Shown: positions 51,272 to 61,015, counted from the stretch's first letter. The stretch: 64,000 bases of DNA from Amaricoccus sp. (GCF_017993425.1 NZ_JAGOMQ010000013.1:1-64000); one strand, 5' to 3'. The notes: generated by a model from the letters alone, not told the origin. A program made the numbers and translations.

Positions 51272-51484
51272 TCAGTCCTCCATCATCCAGCGCGTCAGGC
51301 CCTCGCGGGTGTGGCCCATGCGGGCCAGCTGGGCGTCGTCGAGGCGGAGGAGGTGCTCGATCGCCTCGGCGCGGCGGGCGGCGCGGACGGCCGCCGGGAT
51401 GCTGGCGAGGAAGGCGCCCACGGGCGCGAGCGCGCGGCCGAGGCGGTTGAGGAAGTTGTTGTTGGCTTGACTTATGGTCTGCAT
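51272..51484 (-). CDS. DUF1127 family small protein
   Basis: A 70-residue basic protein ending in the DUF1127 motif LLRLDDAQLARMGHTREGLTRWMMED. The N-terminal part adds a hydrophobic stretch (LAPVGAFLASIPAAV). DUF1127 proteins in alphaproteobacteria include RNA-binding regulators tied to phosphate, carbon and stress responses; this member's target is unknown. GGGAGA precedes the ATG at 51484. The palindrome CTTGTCGACAAG at 51519-51530 lies in its leader. Confidence 0.85.
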   Translation of the reverse strand: MQTISQANNNFLNRLGRALAPVGAFLASIPAAVRAARRAEAIEHLLRLDDAQLARMGHTREGLTRWMMED

Positions 51485-51962
51485 GGAAATCTCCCAAGCT
51501 GAGGGTTAGATTTCCTCCCTTGTCGACAAGATGGGCCATGTGAATCGCGTGAGCAAGGCCGGAACGGACAGGGCCGATATGCGCAGGGCGCAAGGCAGGA
51601 ATTGTTCAAAAACTGTTCAATGCAGATATCGTCGTGAGAATTGCTTGCCGCGAAGCATCGGGCCGGGAACGGCCACGGGCGCGCGCAAGGGGCGGAAAAA
51701 TCGGGCCGGGCCGCTACAGAAAGTGGAGCGGGGCGCGAGGACGCCAAGGCCGAGCGGCTCAACCTCCGGTAGGGCCTTGGAGCCGCTTTGGCGCGCGGAG
51801 GGAGAGAAGGACGCCCCTGAACGGCGCGGCGGCGGCCCCGGGCGGGGGCGCCGCGGGTGGGAAAGGCGCCGCAAAGGGGGTCCCGCGATACAGTTGCTGA
51901 ACTGGCGGGAACCGCGGCGCTCGTGAGATTTCGGCGGCTCTGACGCAACCGGAGATTTCATT
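51485..51962. other. 478-bp divergent spacer before the RTX protease
   Basis: No gene is seen. It holds the perfect palindrome CTTGTCGACAAG (51519-51530) near the DUF1127 start and an AT-richer patch at 51598-51650 with the direct repeat TTGTTCAAAAACTGTTCAA, followed by GATATCG. These are the likely promoter elements for the two divergent genes. The right half is plain GC-rich sequence. Confidence 0.5.
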
Positions 51963-54107
51963 ATGCATGCCATTGCGCGCAAGCTCGCATTCCTCGACCT
52001 GCCCGGCGTCGGCCTCGACGACGGGATGTTGGCCGCGCCGACGGCCGCCGACGCCGCGGCGGAGGAGCGGCGGCACGACCTCGGGCCCGGGCTCGACCTC
52101 GGCCTGCCTTCCGGCGCGCCCGGCGCCGTCGCGGCGGCACCGTCGTGGCGGGACTGGCGGCCGACGCAGGGCGACGACGCGCGCCACGCCCCCGACCTCC
52201 CCGGCGACGACGAGCGGGGCACGCCCGGCATCGGCATCAACACCGTCCCGCGCAGCGGCGTCTCCTATGTCGACGGGCTGCTGCAGGGCGCGAAGTGGAA
52301 CGCCGCGACGATCACCTACAGCCTGCCGGACAGCGTGTCGGACTACCAGGCGGGCTATCCGGCGAACGACCTCAAGGGCTTCTCCGGCGTCGGGGCCGGG
52401 CAGGCCAACGCCATCCACCTCGCGCTCGGGATCGAGGCCTTCGTGCCGGGGATGCTCGGGGCCTACGGCTTCTCCATCGAGGGGTTCACCAACCTCAACG
52501 TCGACTTCGCGGGCTACGGCAGCGGCGCCGGCACGCTGCGCTTCGGCAACAACACCAACTCCAACACCGCCTACGGCTACTACCCGGCCGAGAGCGTCAC
52601 CGGCGGCGACGTCTGGTTCGGGCCCTCGGGCAAGGCGCCGATCGCCGGGAACTACGACTACCACACGGTGCTCCACGAGATCGGCCACGCGCTCGGGCTG
52701 AAGCACGGCCACGAGGACGGCGGCTACGGCAAGTTGCCGCTCGACACCGACGCGATGGAGTACTCGGTGATGACCTACCGCTCGTTCGCGGGCGGCGGGC
52801 TCGGCGGCTATTCCAACGAGGACTGGGGCTATGCGCAGTCCTACATGATGTACGACATCGCCGCGCTCCAGCACATGTACGGGGCGGATTTCGGCATCAA
52901 CTCGGGCGACACCCGCTACTCGTGGGATCCGTCGAACGGGCGGACCTTCGTCAACGGGCAGCTCGCCATCAACCCGGGCGGCAACCGGATCTTCCAGACG
53001 ATCTGGGACGGCGGCGGGACCGACACCTACGACCTCTCGAACTACGCGACCAACCTCGAGATCAACCTGACGCCGGGCTACCACAACGTCTTCGACCGCG
53101 CGCAGCTCGCCTATCTCGGCGGCGGGCCGAACGGCGGCTACGCGCGGGGCAACGTCTTCAACGCGCTGCAGTATCACGGCGACACGCGCTCGCTGATCGA
53201 GAACGCCTTCGGCGGCTCGGGCGACGACGACCTGATCGGCAACGCCGCGGCGAACTGGCTGGTGGGCAACGCCGGGGCCGACGACCTCGTCGGCTTCGAC
53301 GGCGACGACTGGCTGGAGGGCGGCGAGGGGAACGACTGGCTGGACGGCGGCGTCGGCGCGGACGTGATGATCGGCGGCGCGGGCGACGACTTCTACTACG
53401 TCGACAACTCTGGCGACGTGACGCTCGAGCCGTTCGTGGCCGGCGGGCGCGACACGGTGGCGGCCTATGTCTCGCACGTCCTCGGCCAGGGGATCGACGA
53501 CTTGTTCTTCGTCGCGGCCGGCGCGCTCGACGCGACCGGCAACGAGCTGGCCAACCGCCTCACCGGCAACTCCTCGGCCAACGTGCTGTCGGGGCTGGCC
53601 GGGGCGGACCGTCTCGACGGCGGCGGCGGCGCGGACCGGCTCCTCGGCGCGCAGGGCGGCGACACGCTGATCGGCGGCGCGGGCGACGACATGCTCTCGG
53701 CCGGGTCGGGCGGCGACGTGCTGCGCGGCGGCGCCGGCGGCGACGTGCTGATCGGCGGCGGCGGGGCGGACGTCTTCGACTTCGACCTCGCAGTCGAGTC
53801 GCGGCCGGGCGCGCGCGACGAGCTGCGCGAGGAGGCCGGCCGGGCGCCGGCCTTCGAGGGCGCGGGCGTGGCGGGCGGCGACCGCATCGACCTCGCGGGG
53901 ATCGACGCCGACACGACGCGCGGCGGCGACCAGGCCTTCCACCTCGGCGGGGGCGCGGCGATCGGCCGGCTGATCGCGGTCGAGGTCGGCGGCGACACGA
54001 TCCTCCGCGGCCAGTGCGACGGCGACGCGGCGTTCGAGTTCGAGCTGCTGATCGCCGACGGAGGCGTGCTGGCGTCCGACTACCGCGCCATCGACTTCGT
54101 GCTCTGA
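51963..54107 (+). CDS. Serralysin-type RTX metalloprotease (M10)
   Basis: A 714-residue secreted zinc protease. N-terminal propeptide without a signal peptide; catalytic domain with HEIGHALGLKHGH near 238 (three His zinc ligands) and the Met-turn SVMTYRSF near 268. C-terminal RTX region from about 415: GGSGDDDLIGNAA, GGEGNDWLDGGVG, GGAGDDFYYVDN, GGGGADRLLG and more, binding calcium, then a peptidase M10 serralysin C-domain. Export is by a type I system recognising the C-terminus; none of its genes are in the window. GGAG precedes the ATG. Confidence 0.93.
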   Translation: MHAIARKLAFLDLPGVGLDDGMLAAPTAADAAAEERRHDLGPGLDLGLPSGAPGAVAAAPSWRDWRPTQGDDARHAPDLPGDDERGTPGIGINTVPRSGVSYVDGLLQGAKWNAATITYSLPDSVSDYQAGYPANDLKGFSGVGAGQANAIHLALGIEAFVPGMLGAYGFSIEGFTNLNVDFAGYGSGAGTLRFGNNTNSNTAYGYYPAESVTGGDVWFGPSGKAPIAGNYDYHTVLHEIGHALGLKHGHEDGGYGKLPLDTDAMEYSVMTYRSFAGGGLGGYSNEDWGYAQSYMMYDIAALQHMYGADFGINSGDTRYSWDPSNGRTFVNGQLAINPGGNRIFQTIWDGGGTDTYDLSNYATNLEINLTPGYHNVFDRAQLAYLGGGPNGGYARGNVFNALQYHGDTRSLIENAFGGSGDDDLIGNAAANWLVGNAGADDLVGFDGDDWLEGGEGNDWLDGGVGADVMIGGAGDDFYYVDNSGDVTLEPFVAGGRDTVAAYVSHVLGQGIDDLFFVAAGALDATGNELANRLTGNSSANVLSGLAGADRLDGGGGADRLLGAQGGDTLIGGAGDDMLSAGSGGDVLRGGAGGDVLIGGGGADVFDFDLAVESRPGARDELREEAGRAPAFEGAGVAGGDRIDLAGIDADTTRGGDQAFHLGGGAAIGRLIAVEVGGDTILRGQCDGDAAFEFELLIADGGVLASDYRAIDFVL

Positions 54108-54115
54108 GAAAACCA

Positions 54116-54147
54116 GGCCCGTCGCGCGTCGACACGCGCGACGGGCC
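54116..54147. terminator. Strong bidirectional terminator between protease and nlpD-like gene
   Basis: A perfect 14-bp stem, GGCCCGTCGCGCGT/ACGCGCGACGGGCC with loop CGAC, fills the 44-bp tail-to-tail gap. On the minus strand it is followed by TGGTTTTC, giving a short T tract for the nlpD-like transcript. Confidence 0.8.
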
Positions 54148-54151
54148 GAGG

Positions 54152-55252
54152 TCAGCCGCCAAGGTAGATCGTCGGGTCGAGCGGCTCGGCGCCGCGGAAG
54201 ACGTCGAACTGCAGCTCCTGCTTGTCGCGGGCGGCGACCGTGCCGATCACCTGGCCGGCCTCGACGCGCTGGCCCTTCTTCAGGGTGACGTTGTCGAGGA
54301 TCGAGTAGGTGGTGAGCAGGTCGTCGGTATGGCTGAGCAGCACGATCGCCCCGCCGCCGCCGATCTCCTCGGAGATCAGCGCCACCGTGCCGTCGGCCGC
54401 GGCGCGCACCGGCGTGCCGACGGCCGCGTCGTAGCCGACGCCGCTCGGGTTGGCGGCGTTGTACTTGCGCTTGATCGGGGCGCTCACCGGAGCCTTGAGC
54501 TTGCCGCCGGGGGGCGTGCGGTACTGCGCGAGGTCGGGGCTGGCCGGGTTCTCGCCGGGGGCGACGTTCTCCGGCAGCGGCTGCGCGCCGATCGGCGGCG
54601 GCGGCACCTGGGTGCCGGTCCCGGGATTGCTCTCGAAGGTCGAGGAGATGCGGTTGGCGCCGGAGGCGACGGGGATCAGGAGCTCCTGCCCGACCCGGAT
54701 CGCGAAATCCGGGCCGAGCCCGTTCCACGAGGCGAGCGAGGTCACCGAGACGCCGTAGAGCCGCGCGATCGAATAGACCGTCTCGCCGGCCTCGACGCGG
54801 TGGCGCACCGGGTCGATCAGCGGATCCTTCTGGCCGCGGTTGAACGGGTTCTGCGGCTGGGCGGCCGGGGCGGGGGCGTTGTCGATCGCCTGCGCGGCGC
54901 CCTCGGGCGTCCAGCCGGTCGCGGAGCCGAGCGCCTCGGGGCGCGGCACGCTGTCGGGCAGCACCAGCACCTCGCCGGCGCGCAGGCGATAGTCGGCGGG
55001 GAGCCCGTTCAGCCGCGAGATCTCGTCGGCCGAGCCGCCGACCCGGGCGGCGAGGGTCGCGACGGTGTCGCCGTCGCGGGCCACCGCCACCTGATAGCTC
55101 GCATAGGTGATGACGCCGCGGCCGTCCGGCGTGGCGTTCGCCACCGCGCTCGGCGAGGGGCTGACGTTGCCGCCGGCGCAGGCGGCGAGGCCGAGGCAGA
55201 GCGCCGTGGCGACGATCAGGCGGCGGAGCGGAAGGGGGGCGCGACGTGGCAT
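54152..55252 (-). CDS. NlpD-like LysM/LytM lipoprotein, probably non-catalytic
   Basis: A 366-residue lipoprotein: lipobox LGLAAC near residue 24, two LysM domains (about 45-95 and 155-200; HRVEAGETVYSIARLYGVS), and a C-terminal LytM fold. The zinc residues of active M23 enzymes are missing: the HxxxD position reads PSGVGYDAA and HxH reads ELQFDVF. It should therefore bind glycan and activate an amidase, like NlpD and EnvC, rather than cut. It follows surE and pcm in the standard order. An alternative start is 55264. Confidence 0.9.
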   Translation of the reverse strand: MPRRAPLPLRRLIVATALCLGLAACAGGNVSPSPSAVANATPDGRGVITYASYQVAVARDGDTVATLAARVGGSADEISRLNGLPADYRLRAGEVLVLPDSVPRPEALGSATGWTPEGAAQAIDNAPAPAAQPQNPFNRGQKDPLIDPVRHRVEAGETVYSIARLYGVSVTSLASWNGLGPDFAIRVGQELLIPVASGANRISSTFESNPGTGTQVPPPPIGAQPLPENVAPGENPASPDLAQYRTPPGGKLKAPVSAPIKRKYNAANPSGVGYDAAVGTPVRAAADGTVALISEEIGGGGAIVLLSHTDDLLTTYSILDNVTLKKGQRVEAGQVIGTVAARDKQELQFDVFRGAEPLDPTIYLGG

Positions 55253-55280
55253 GGGTCCGACCATATCTTGAGCGTGCCGG

Positions 55281-55928
55281 TCAGTCCAACACATCCTGTG
55301 CGAGGCCCTCGACCAGCGGCACGAACCGCACGGCGCCGAGCTCGGTATAGTCGAGCCCCGCCTCGGTCTTGGTGATGCGCAGGAGCGTCTGCACGGCGTG
55401 GATCTGGCCGACCGGCAGGACCATGACGCCGCCGGGGCGGAGCTGGTCGAGCAGGAGCTTCGGCGGGTCCTCGGCGGCGGCGGTGACCAGGATGCGGTCG
55501 AAGGGCGCCTGCTCGGGCAGGCCGAGCGCCCCGTCGCCGATCACCACGGTGATGTTGTGGAGATCGAGCCGGGCGAAGAGCGTCCGCGCGGCGCGGGCGA
55601 GCGCGCGATGGCGCTCGATCGTGTAGACCCGCCGCGCCAGCCGGGCGAGGATCGCCGCCTGGTAGCCGGAGCCGGTGCCGATCTCCAGCACCTTGCAGCG
55701 CCGCGTCACCTCCAGCGCCTGGGTCATCAGCCCGACGACCGAGGGCTGGCTGATGGTCTGGCCGCAGGCGATCGGCAGCGGCGTGTCCTCGTAGGCGCGG
55801 TCGCGGAACACCCCCTCGATGAAGGCGTCGCGAGGGGTGGATTCCATGGCCGTGAGCACGTCGGGATTGGTGACGCCGTGCGAGCGCAGCGCGAAGACGA
55901 ACTGCATCCGGCGCTCGGCCTCGTCCAT
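55281..55928 (-). CDS. pcm: Protein-L-isoaspartate O-methyltransferase
   Basis: A 215-residue repair methyltransferase. Motif [20 protein letters not shown] and the family [25 protein letters not shown] stretch are intact. It methylates isoaspartyl residues so that they revert to aspartate. It starts 4 bp after the surE stop and precedes the nlpD-like gene, the conserved surE-pcm-nlpD stationary-phase set. Confidence 0.95.
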   Translation of the reverse strand: MDEAERRMQFVFALRSHGVTNPDVLTAMESTPRDAFIEGVFRDRAYEDTPLPIACGQTISQPSVVGLMTQALEVTRRCKVLEIGTGSGYQAAILARLARRVYTIERHRALARAARTLFARLDLHNITVVIGDGALGLPEQAPFDRILVTAAAEDPPKLLLDQLRPGGVMVLPVGQIHAVQTLLRITKTEAGLDYTELGAVRFVPLVEGLAQDVLD

Positions 55929-55932
55929 CGCG

Positions 55933-56718
55933 CTACTCCAGGGCGGCCGCGAGCGGCGCGACGAGGTCGTGCGCGGTCAGGTCGGCGCGGAGCGGCGTGA
56001 CGGTGACGAAGCCGTCGTGGCACTCGCGCGAGTCCGAGCCGGGCAGCGTATCGCCGTTGCCGTGGGCATGGGTCAGCCACAGGTATTGCCGCCCGTTCGG
56101 CGCGACATGCGGCTGGACCCCGAAGGTCGGCGCGAGGCGCTGGCCCTGCACGGTGGCGCGCACGCCGCGCACCTCGGCGGCGGGGAGCGGCGGGAAGTTC
56201 AGGTTGTAGAAGACCCCGTAGGGCGCGGGCGCCCAGGCCGCCGTCTCGATCAGCCGCCGGCAGACCCGGGCGCCCCAGACCCGGGCCGCGTCGAACGGGT
56301 CGCCCTCGACGCGGTCGAGCGGCCCGAAATACTGCGACAGCGCCACGGCCCGCAGCCCGGTCAGCGCCGCCTCCATCGCGCCGCCGACGGTGCCGGAATA
56401 GAGCGTGTCCTCCGCGAGGTTGTGGCCGCGGTTCACCCCGGAGATGACGAGGTCGGGCGGCCGGTCGCGCAGTATCTCGCCCACCGCGGCGAGCACGCAG
56501 TCGGCTGGCGAGCCCTCGACGGCGAAGCGGCGGGCCTCGAGCCGCTCGAGCCGCATCGGCCGGATGTAGGAGACGCAATGCCCGACGCCCGACTGCTCGA
56601 AGGCGGGGGCGACGACCCAGACGTCGGCGTCGGTTCCCGCGAGCTCGGCGGCGATCGCCTCGGCCACGGCGAGGCCCGGCGCGCTGATGCCGTCGTCGTT
56701 GGTGATCAGGATGCGCAT
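55933..56718 (-). CDS. surE: 5'/3'-nucleotidase SurE
   Basis: A 261-residue phosphatase with the metal-binding NDDG at residues 7-10, [14 protein letters not shown], and [25 protein letters not shown]. It dephosphorylates nucleoside monophosphates and short polyphosphates. Start at 56718 gives the invariant [10 protein letters not shown]; the open frame upstream is not conserved sequence. First gene of the surE-pcm-nlpD run. Confidence 0.96.
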   Translation of the reverse strand: MRILITNDDGISAPGLAVAEAIAAELAGTDADVWVVAPAFEQSGVGHCVSYIRPMRLERLEARRFAVEGSPADCVLAAVGEILRDRPPDLVISGVNRGHNLAEDTLYSGTVGGAMEAALTGLRAVALSQYFGPLDRVEGDPFDAARVWGARVCRRLIETAAWAPAPYGVFYNLNFPPLPAAEVRGVRATVQGQRLAPTFGVQPHVAPNGRQYLWLTHAHGNGDTLPGSDSRECHDGFVTVTPLRADLTAHDLVAPLAAALE

Positions 56719-56851
56719 CTCGGGCCCTCGTGTCGCCGTCCCGCCCGGGAGGCAGCCCACGCCCGGCCGACGGCTTCCCCTTTTTCACGAGGGCTCGCCG
56801 GCTGTCAACGGAACCGCCTCGCCGGACCCTCCGAGGCGGGAGGCGGCCCGG

Positions 56852-57160
56852 TCAGACCACCGAATCGCGCCACTCGATCGCCGCGCCGACCGCAGCCAGC
56901 GCGTCGTCCACGTCGATCACCGGGTCGATCTGGAAATTCAGCATCGCGAAGGCCGCGGTCTCGCGATGCACCGCGGCGAGGTTCTCGGCCTCGAACACCA
57001 CGAAGCCGCCCGGCTCGCCGACGCGGACCACGAACTCGTGGATGCGCACCCGGTCGGGCCGCCGCCAGGCGCGCATCAGCTCCAGCACGCGGCGCTGGCC
57101 TTCCTCGTATTCCGCCGTGGTGCCGTGACGCTTCTTCTTCCAGGTCAATACGTACTTCAT
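56852..57160 (-). CDS. DUF3303 family protein
   Basis: A 102-residue ferredoxin-like small protein: MKYVLTWKKKRHGTTAEYEEGQ, then IHEFVVRVGEPGGFVVFEAEN and a conserved MLNFQIDPVIDVDDAL near the end. Length and pattern fit DUF3303, related to dimeric alpha-beta barrel proteins; function unknown. It is separated from surE by 133 bp. Confidence 0.85.
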   Translation of the reverse strand: MKYVLTWKKKRHGTTAEYEEGQRRVLELMRAWRRPDRVRIHEFVVRVGEPGGFVVFEAENLAAVHRETAAFAMLNFQIDPVIDVDDALAAVGAAIEWRDSVV

Positions 57161-57507
57161 GCAGGCTTCCTTGCCGAAGGCCGGGGGTCCCGGGGGGCGA
57201 AATGGCCCGCGCGGGGCGCGCCGCGGAGGAAAGACGCGAGTGCCAATGCGCCGAACCTACCGGAAATCGGGCGATTCTCCCAGCGCCGCGGCCGGCGCGC
57301 CCCACATGATCGAGATGTCGCCCGTTCGCATCTGCTCGGCCTCGTCCAACAGCCTCGCGACGATTGGCCATGAGGATGCACCGCCCGGGCGTCGTGTGGG
57401 ACAAGGCAAGAGTCGTATAGCGGGGCCGGCGCGGCCGCGCCGGGTTCCTTGGGGCTTGCGTCCCCGGCGGATTCCGCTACCCCCTCGGCCCAGCCAGGAG
57501 GTCCGCA
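57161..57507. other. 347-bp divergent spacer without recognisable gene
   Basis: Open frames on both strands show no protein character. A modest promoter for the HIG1 gene is expected near the right end (GACAAGGCAAGAGTCGTATAG at 57400-57420 is the only AT-richer patch), but no clear elements stand out. Confidence 0.4.
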
Positions 57508-57714
57508 ATGGCCCGCGATCCGCTGTTCCTCGTCGTCGCCTTCGCCTGCCTCGCCGTGCTCGGCGTGCTCGTGGTCGGGGTCGGCGGCTTCGCCCGGGGC
57601 GGCGCGTTCAACCGCAAGTACGGCAACAAGCTGATGCAGCTCCGGCTGCTCCTGCAGTTCATCGCGGTGATCCTGATCGTCCTCTTCGTCTGGATCTCGC
57701 GCCGCGGAGGCTGA
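57508..57714 (+). CDS. HIG1-domain / twin transmembrane small protein
   Basis: A 68-residue protein with two helices (about 5-27 and 45-64) joined by the conserved basic loop AFNRKYGNKLMQLRLLLQ. This is the bacterial HIG1 domain, related to mitochondrial Rcf1, which associates with cytochrome oxidase supercomplexes; the bacterial role is inferred. The gene is followed after 2 bp by the cobalamin adenosyltransferase gene, a pairing common in Rhodobacterales. Confidence 0.88.
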   Translation: MARDPLFLVVAFACLAVLGVLVVGVGGFARGGAFNRKYGNKLMQLRLLLQFIAVILIVLFVWISRRGG

Positions 57715-57716
57715 GC

Positions 57717-58289
57717 ATGGTCGTCCTCAACCGCATCTACACCCGCACCGGCGACCGCGGCGAGACCGCGCTCGGCGACGGCAGCCGGGTGCCGAAGCAT
57801 GCGCCGCGCGTCGCCGCCTACGGCACCGTCGACGAGACCAACGCCACGCTCGGCCTCGCCCGGCTGCACGCGGCCGGCGAGCTCGCGGAGGCGCTGGCGC
57901 GCATCCAGAACGACCTCTTCGACCTCGGCGCCGACCTCTGCACCCCGGATCTCGAGAACGACGCCACGGCGAAGTATCCGCGCCTGCGCGTCGTCGCCGC
58001 GCAGGTCGACCGGCTTGAGGCCGAGATCGACGCGATGAACGCCCGGCTGACCCCGCTCCGCAGCTTCGTCCTGCCCGGCGGCTCGGCGCTCGCGGCGCAC
58101 CTGCACCTCTGCCGCACCGTGTCGCGCCGCGCCGAGCGGCTGGCGGTCGAGCTCGCCGGGATCGAGCCCGTGAACCCGGAGGCGGTGAAATACCTCAACC
58201 GCCTGTCCGACTGGCTCTTCGTCGCCGCCCGCATCGCCAACGACGAGGGCCGCGCCGACACGCTCTGGACGCCGGGCGCCAATCGCTGA
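57717..58289 (+). CDS. Cob(I)alamin adenosyltransferase, PduO type
   Basis: A 190-residue ATP:corrinoid adenosyltransferase. N-terminal RIYTRTGDRGETALGDGSRVPK binds ATP, and RRAERLAVELAG and PEAVKYLNRLSDWLFVAAR mark the trimer core. It makes the adenosyl form of vitamin B12. The ATG lies 2 bp after the HIG1 stop. A small intrinsic terminator follows. Confidence 0.93.
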   Translation: MVVLNRIYTRTGDRGETALGDGSRVPKHAPRVAAYGTVDETNATLGLARLHAAGELAEALARIQNDLFDLGADLCTPDLENDATAKYPRLRVVAAQVDRLEAEIDAMNARLTPLRSFVLPGGSALAAHLHLCRTVSRRAERLAVELAGIEPVNPEAVKYLNRLSDWLFVAARIANDEGRADTLWTPGANR

Positions 58290-58354
58290 GGCAGGGGCGC
58301 CCGCGGCGGCGGCGCCTGCGCCCCCCGCAGGGGCGCCGGTAACCACTTCGTGTC

Positions 58355-58373
58355 ACCGACCGCTTCGGTTTTT
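58355..58373 (+). terminator. Intrinsic terminator after the adenosyltransferase gene
   Basis: ACCGA/TCGGT, 5-bp stem with loop CCGCT, followed directly by TTTT. Short stem but good T tract, 66 bp after the stop. Confidence 0.5.
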
Positions 58374-58445
58374 CGCGAATCGAGGTAATATATCAGTGAC
58401 GGCGGCCGTGGGGTGGCGCCGCCGCCAAACGGGCGGGACCTGGCG

Positions 58446-59099
58446 ATGGGAGCGAGGAACTTCGGAGGCTATTCGCGGGCGGAGCGTCTGTCGGACGCCG
58501 TCGTCCACGTCGCCGGCGTGACGTTCGGCGTGGCGGCGGCGGGGGCGATCGTGACGCTCGCCGCGGTCTGGGAGGGCGCCGGGCGCCATCTCGCCGCCGC
58601 GGCGGTCTACGGCTTCTGCCTCGTCGCCATGCTGGCCTGCTCCGCGCTCTACCACATGACGCCCGCGCCCGAATGGAAGGACCGGCTGCGCCGGCTCGAC
58701 CAGTCGGCGATCTACCTCAAGATCGCCGGGGCCTACACGCCCTTCGCGGTGATGACCGGGCCGCAGGCGATGCCGTTCCTCGCCGGGCTCTGGGCGGTCG
58801 CCGCGGCCGGGGTGTCGCTGAAGCTCCTGTCGGCGCGCCAGCTCTTCGGGCTGACCGTCGCGCTCTACCTCGCCATGGGCTGGGCGGCGGTGCTGGTCGG
58901 CGGCCCCGTCCTCGAGCGGATGACGCCGGAGGGCTACCGGCTCGTGCTGACCGCGGGCGCGCTCTACACCATCGGCGTCGCCTTCCTCTGCTGGGACCGG
59001 CTGCCGTTCCACGTCACCATCTGGCACCTCTTCGTGCTCGCGGGGAGCCTCAGCGTCTACGCCGCGCTGGTGATCGAGCTCCGCGGCGTCGCCGCCTGA
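58446..59099 (+). CDS. Hemolysin III / PAQR family membrane protein
   Basis: A 217-residue seven-helix protein. CSALYHMTP in helix 2-3, LDQSAIYLKIAGAYTPF and the late FHVTIWHLFVLAGS give the histidine and aspartate set that forms the PAQR zinc site. Related eukaryotic proteins are ceramidase-like receptors; the bacterial role is uncertain and the hemolysin name is historical. Start at 58446; TAATATATC at about 58386 upstream could be its -10 region. Confidence 0.9.
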   Translation: MGARNFGGYSRAERLSDAVVHVAGVTFGVAAAGAIVTLAAVWEGAGRHLAAAAVYGFCLVAMLACSALYHMTPAPEWKDRLRRLDQSAIYLKIAGAYTPFAVMTGPQAMPFLAGLWAVAAAGVSLKLLSARQLFGLTVALYLAMGWAAVLVGGPVLERMTPEGYRLVLTAGALYTIGVAFLCWDRLPFHVTIWHLFVLAGSLSVYAALVIELRGVAA

Positions 59100-59188
59100 C
59101 CGCGCCCCCCGGCCGCGGGCAACTTTCTGTTGCGCGGCCCCGCCCCCCCTCGTAGGAGAGCGCGAACATTTCCGGGGGAGCTCAGCCG

Positions 59189-59950
59189 ATGAAGATCCTC
59201 GTGCCCGTGAAGCGGGTGATCGACTACAACGTCAAGCCGCGGGTCAAGGGCGACGGCTCCGGGGTCGAGCTCGCCAACGTCAAGATGAGCATGAACCCCT
59301 TCGACGAGATCGCCGTCGAGGAGGCGATCCGGCTCAAGGAGAAGGGCGTCGCCACCGAGATCGTCGTGGTCTCCATCGGCGTCAAGCAGGCGCAGGAGAC
59401 GCTGCGCACCGCGCTCGCCATGGGCGCCGACCGGGCGATCCTGATCGAGGCCGCGCCGGACGTCTCCACCGACATCGAGCCCCTCGCCGTGGCGAAGCTC
59501 CTCAAGGCCGTCGCCGACGCCGAGGCCCCGGGGCTGATCATCGCCGGCAAGCAGGCGATCGACAACGACATGAACGCCACCGGCCAGATGCTCGCGGCCC
59601 TCCTCGGCTGGCCGCAGGCGACCTTCGCCTCCGAGGTCGCGGTCGAGGGCGACAAGGCGACCGTCACCCGCGAGGTCGACGGCGGCCTCCAGACGATCGC
59701 GGTCCGGCTGCCGGCGGTGGTCACCGTCGACCTGCGCCTCAACGAGCCGCGCTACGCGTCGCTGCCGAACATCATGAAGGCCAAGAAGAAGCCGCTCGAG
59801 GAGAAGACGCCCGCCGACTACGGCGTCGACGTCAGCCCGCGGCTCAAGGTGGTCAAGACCGTCGAGCCGGCGACCCGCAAGGCCGGGGTGAAGGTCGGCT
59901 CGGTCGACGAGCTGATCGCGAAGCTCAAGACCGAAGCGGGGGTGATCTGA
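59189..59950 (+). CDS. etfB: Electron transfer flavoprotein beta subunit
   Basis: A 253-residue beta subunit. [19 protein letters not shown] start, [21 protein letters not shown], and the ETF signature [22 protein letters not shown] are present. With EtfA it carries electrons from acyl-CoA and other dehydrogenases to ETF:quinone oxidoreductase. The start follows GGGGGAG, and the stop shares a base with the etfA ATG. Confidence 0.97.
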   Translation: MKILVPVKRVIDYNVKPRVKGDGSGVELANVKMSMNPFDEIAVEEAIRLKEKGVATEIVVVSIGVKQAQETLRTALAMGADRAILIEAAPDVSTDIEPLAVAKLLKAVADAEAPGLIIAGKQAIDNDMNATGQMLAALLGWPQATFASEVAVEGDKATVTREVDGGLQTIAVRLPAVVTVDLRLNEPRYASLPNIMKAKKKPLEEKTPADYGVDVSPRLKVVKTVEPATRKAGVKVGSVDELIAKLKTEAGVI

Positions 59951-60879
59951 TGGCCGTCCTGGTCCTCGCCAAGCACGACAACGCCCACCTGAACGACGCC
60001 ACCGCCCGGGCCGTGACCGCGGCCAGGGCGCTCGGCGGCGACATCACCGTGCTCGTCGCCGGCGAGAACGCCGGCGCCGTCGCCGAGGCCGCCGCGCAGC
60101 TCGACGGGGTGACGAAGGTGGTCCACGTCGAGGGCGCCGGCCTCGGCCACCGCCTTGCCGAGCCGCTGACCGACCTCGTCGTGTCGATGGCCGGGCCTTT
60201 CGAGCACATCGTCTTCCCCGCGACCACCTCCGGCAAGAACGTCGCCCCCCGGGTGGCGGCGCTCCTCGACGTCATGGTGATCTCCGACGTGACCGGCGTG
60301 GTCGGCCCCGACACCTTCGAGCGGCCGATCTACGCCGGCAACGCGGTGCAGACCGTGCAGTCGGCCGACGCGAAGAAGGTGATGACCGTGCGCGGGACCG
60401 CCTTCGAGCCCGCCGGCGCCCAGGCCGCCGCCCCGGTCGAGACCGCCGCCGCTCCGGCGGACGCCGGCCTCTCCGCCTGGGTCGAGGACAAGGTCGCGAC
60501 CTCCGACCGGCCGGAGCTGACCAGCGCGAAGATCGTCGTCTCCGGCGGCCGCGGCGTCGGCTCGGAGGAGAACTTCCGCATCATCGAGGCGCTGGCCGAC
60601 AAGCTCGGCGCCGCGGTCGGCGCCTCGCGCGCCGCGGTCGACTCGGGCTTCGCCCCGAACGACTGGCAAGTCGGCCAGACCGGCAAGGTCGTCGCGCCGG
60701 AGCTCTACGTCGCGGTCGGCATCTCCGGCGCGATCCAGCACCTCGCGGGGATGAAGGACAGCAAGGTCATCGTCGCGATCAACAAGGACGAGGAGGCGCC
60801 GATCTTCCAGGTCGCCGACTACGGCCTCGTCGGCGACCTCTTCGCCATCGTCCCCGAGCTGACCGGCAAGCTCGGCTGA
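59950..60879 (+). CDS. etfA: Electron transfer flavoprotein alpha subunit
   Basis: A 309-residue alpha subunit. The C-terminal FAD domain shows [32 protein letters not shown] and [19 protein letters not shown], then [19 protein letters not shown]. Translation is coupled to etfB by a TGATG overlap. The FAD-linked oxidase at 33670 and the incomplete flavoprotein at the right edge are possible electron donors, but that is inference. Confidence 0.97.
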   Translation: MAVLVLAKHDNAHLNDATARAVTAARALGGDITVLVAGENAGAVAEAAAQLDGVTKVVHVEGAGLGHRLAEPLTDLVVSMAGPFEHIVFPATTSGKNVAPRVAALLDVMVISDVTGVVGPDTFERPIYAGNAVQTVQSADAKKVMTVRGTAFEPAGAQAAAPVETAAAPADAGLSAWVEDKVATSDRPELTSAKIVVSGGRGVGSEENFRIIEALADKLGAAVGASRAAVDSGFAPNDWQVGQTGKVVAPELYVAVGISGAIQHLAGMKDSKVIVAINKDEEAPIFQVADYGLVGDLFAIVPELTGKLG

Positions 60880-60914
60880 ACGCCTCGCGGCGCAAGCCGC
60901 GGCCCTCGCCTTTC

Positions 60915-60969
60915 GCGGCCCCACCACGTGGGGCCGCCGCCGTTTGAGGGCGCTCCCGACGGAGCGCCC
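60915..60969 (+). terminator. Double hairpin terminator after etfBA
   Basis: GCGGCCCCAC/GTGGGGCCGC with loop CAC at 60915-60937, then GGGCGCTCC/GGAGCGCCC with loop CGAC at 60948-60969. Both stems are perfect. T content after them is low. The rest of the 381-bp tail-to-tail spacer 60880-61260 is taken by the hairpin-chain repeat. Confidence 0.65.
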
Positions 60970-61015
60970 GCCCCTGCTGCGCGACGGGTAAGAGACAGCC
61001 CGGCGGGAACAGGCC

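Noticed and set aside
57252-57400. Possible small gene in the 57161-57507 spacer on either strand
   Set aside because: Candidate frames lack ribosome sites and show no recognisable or balanced protein sequence.
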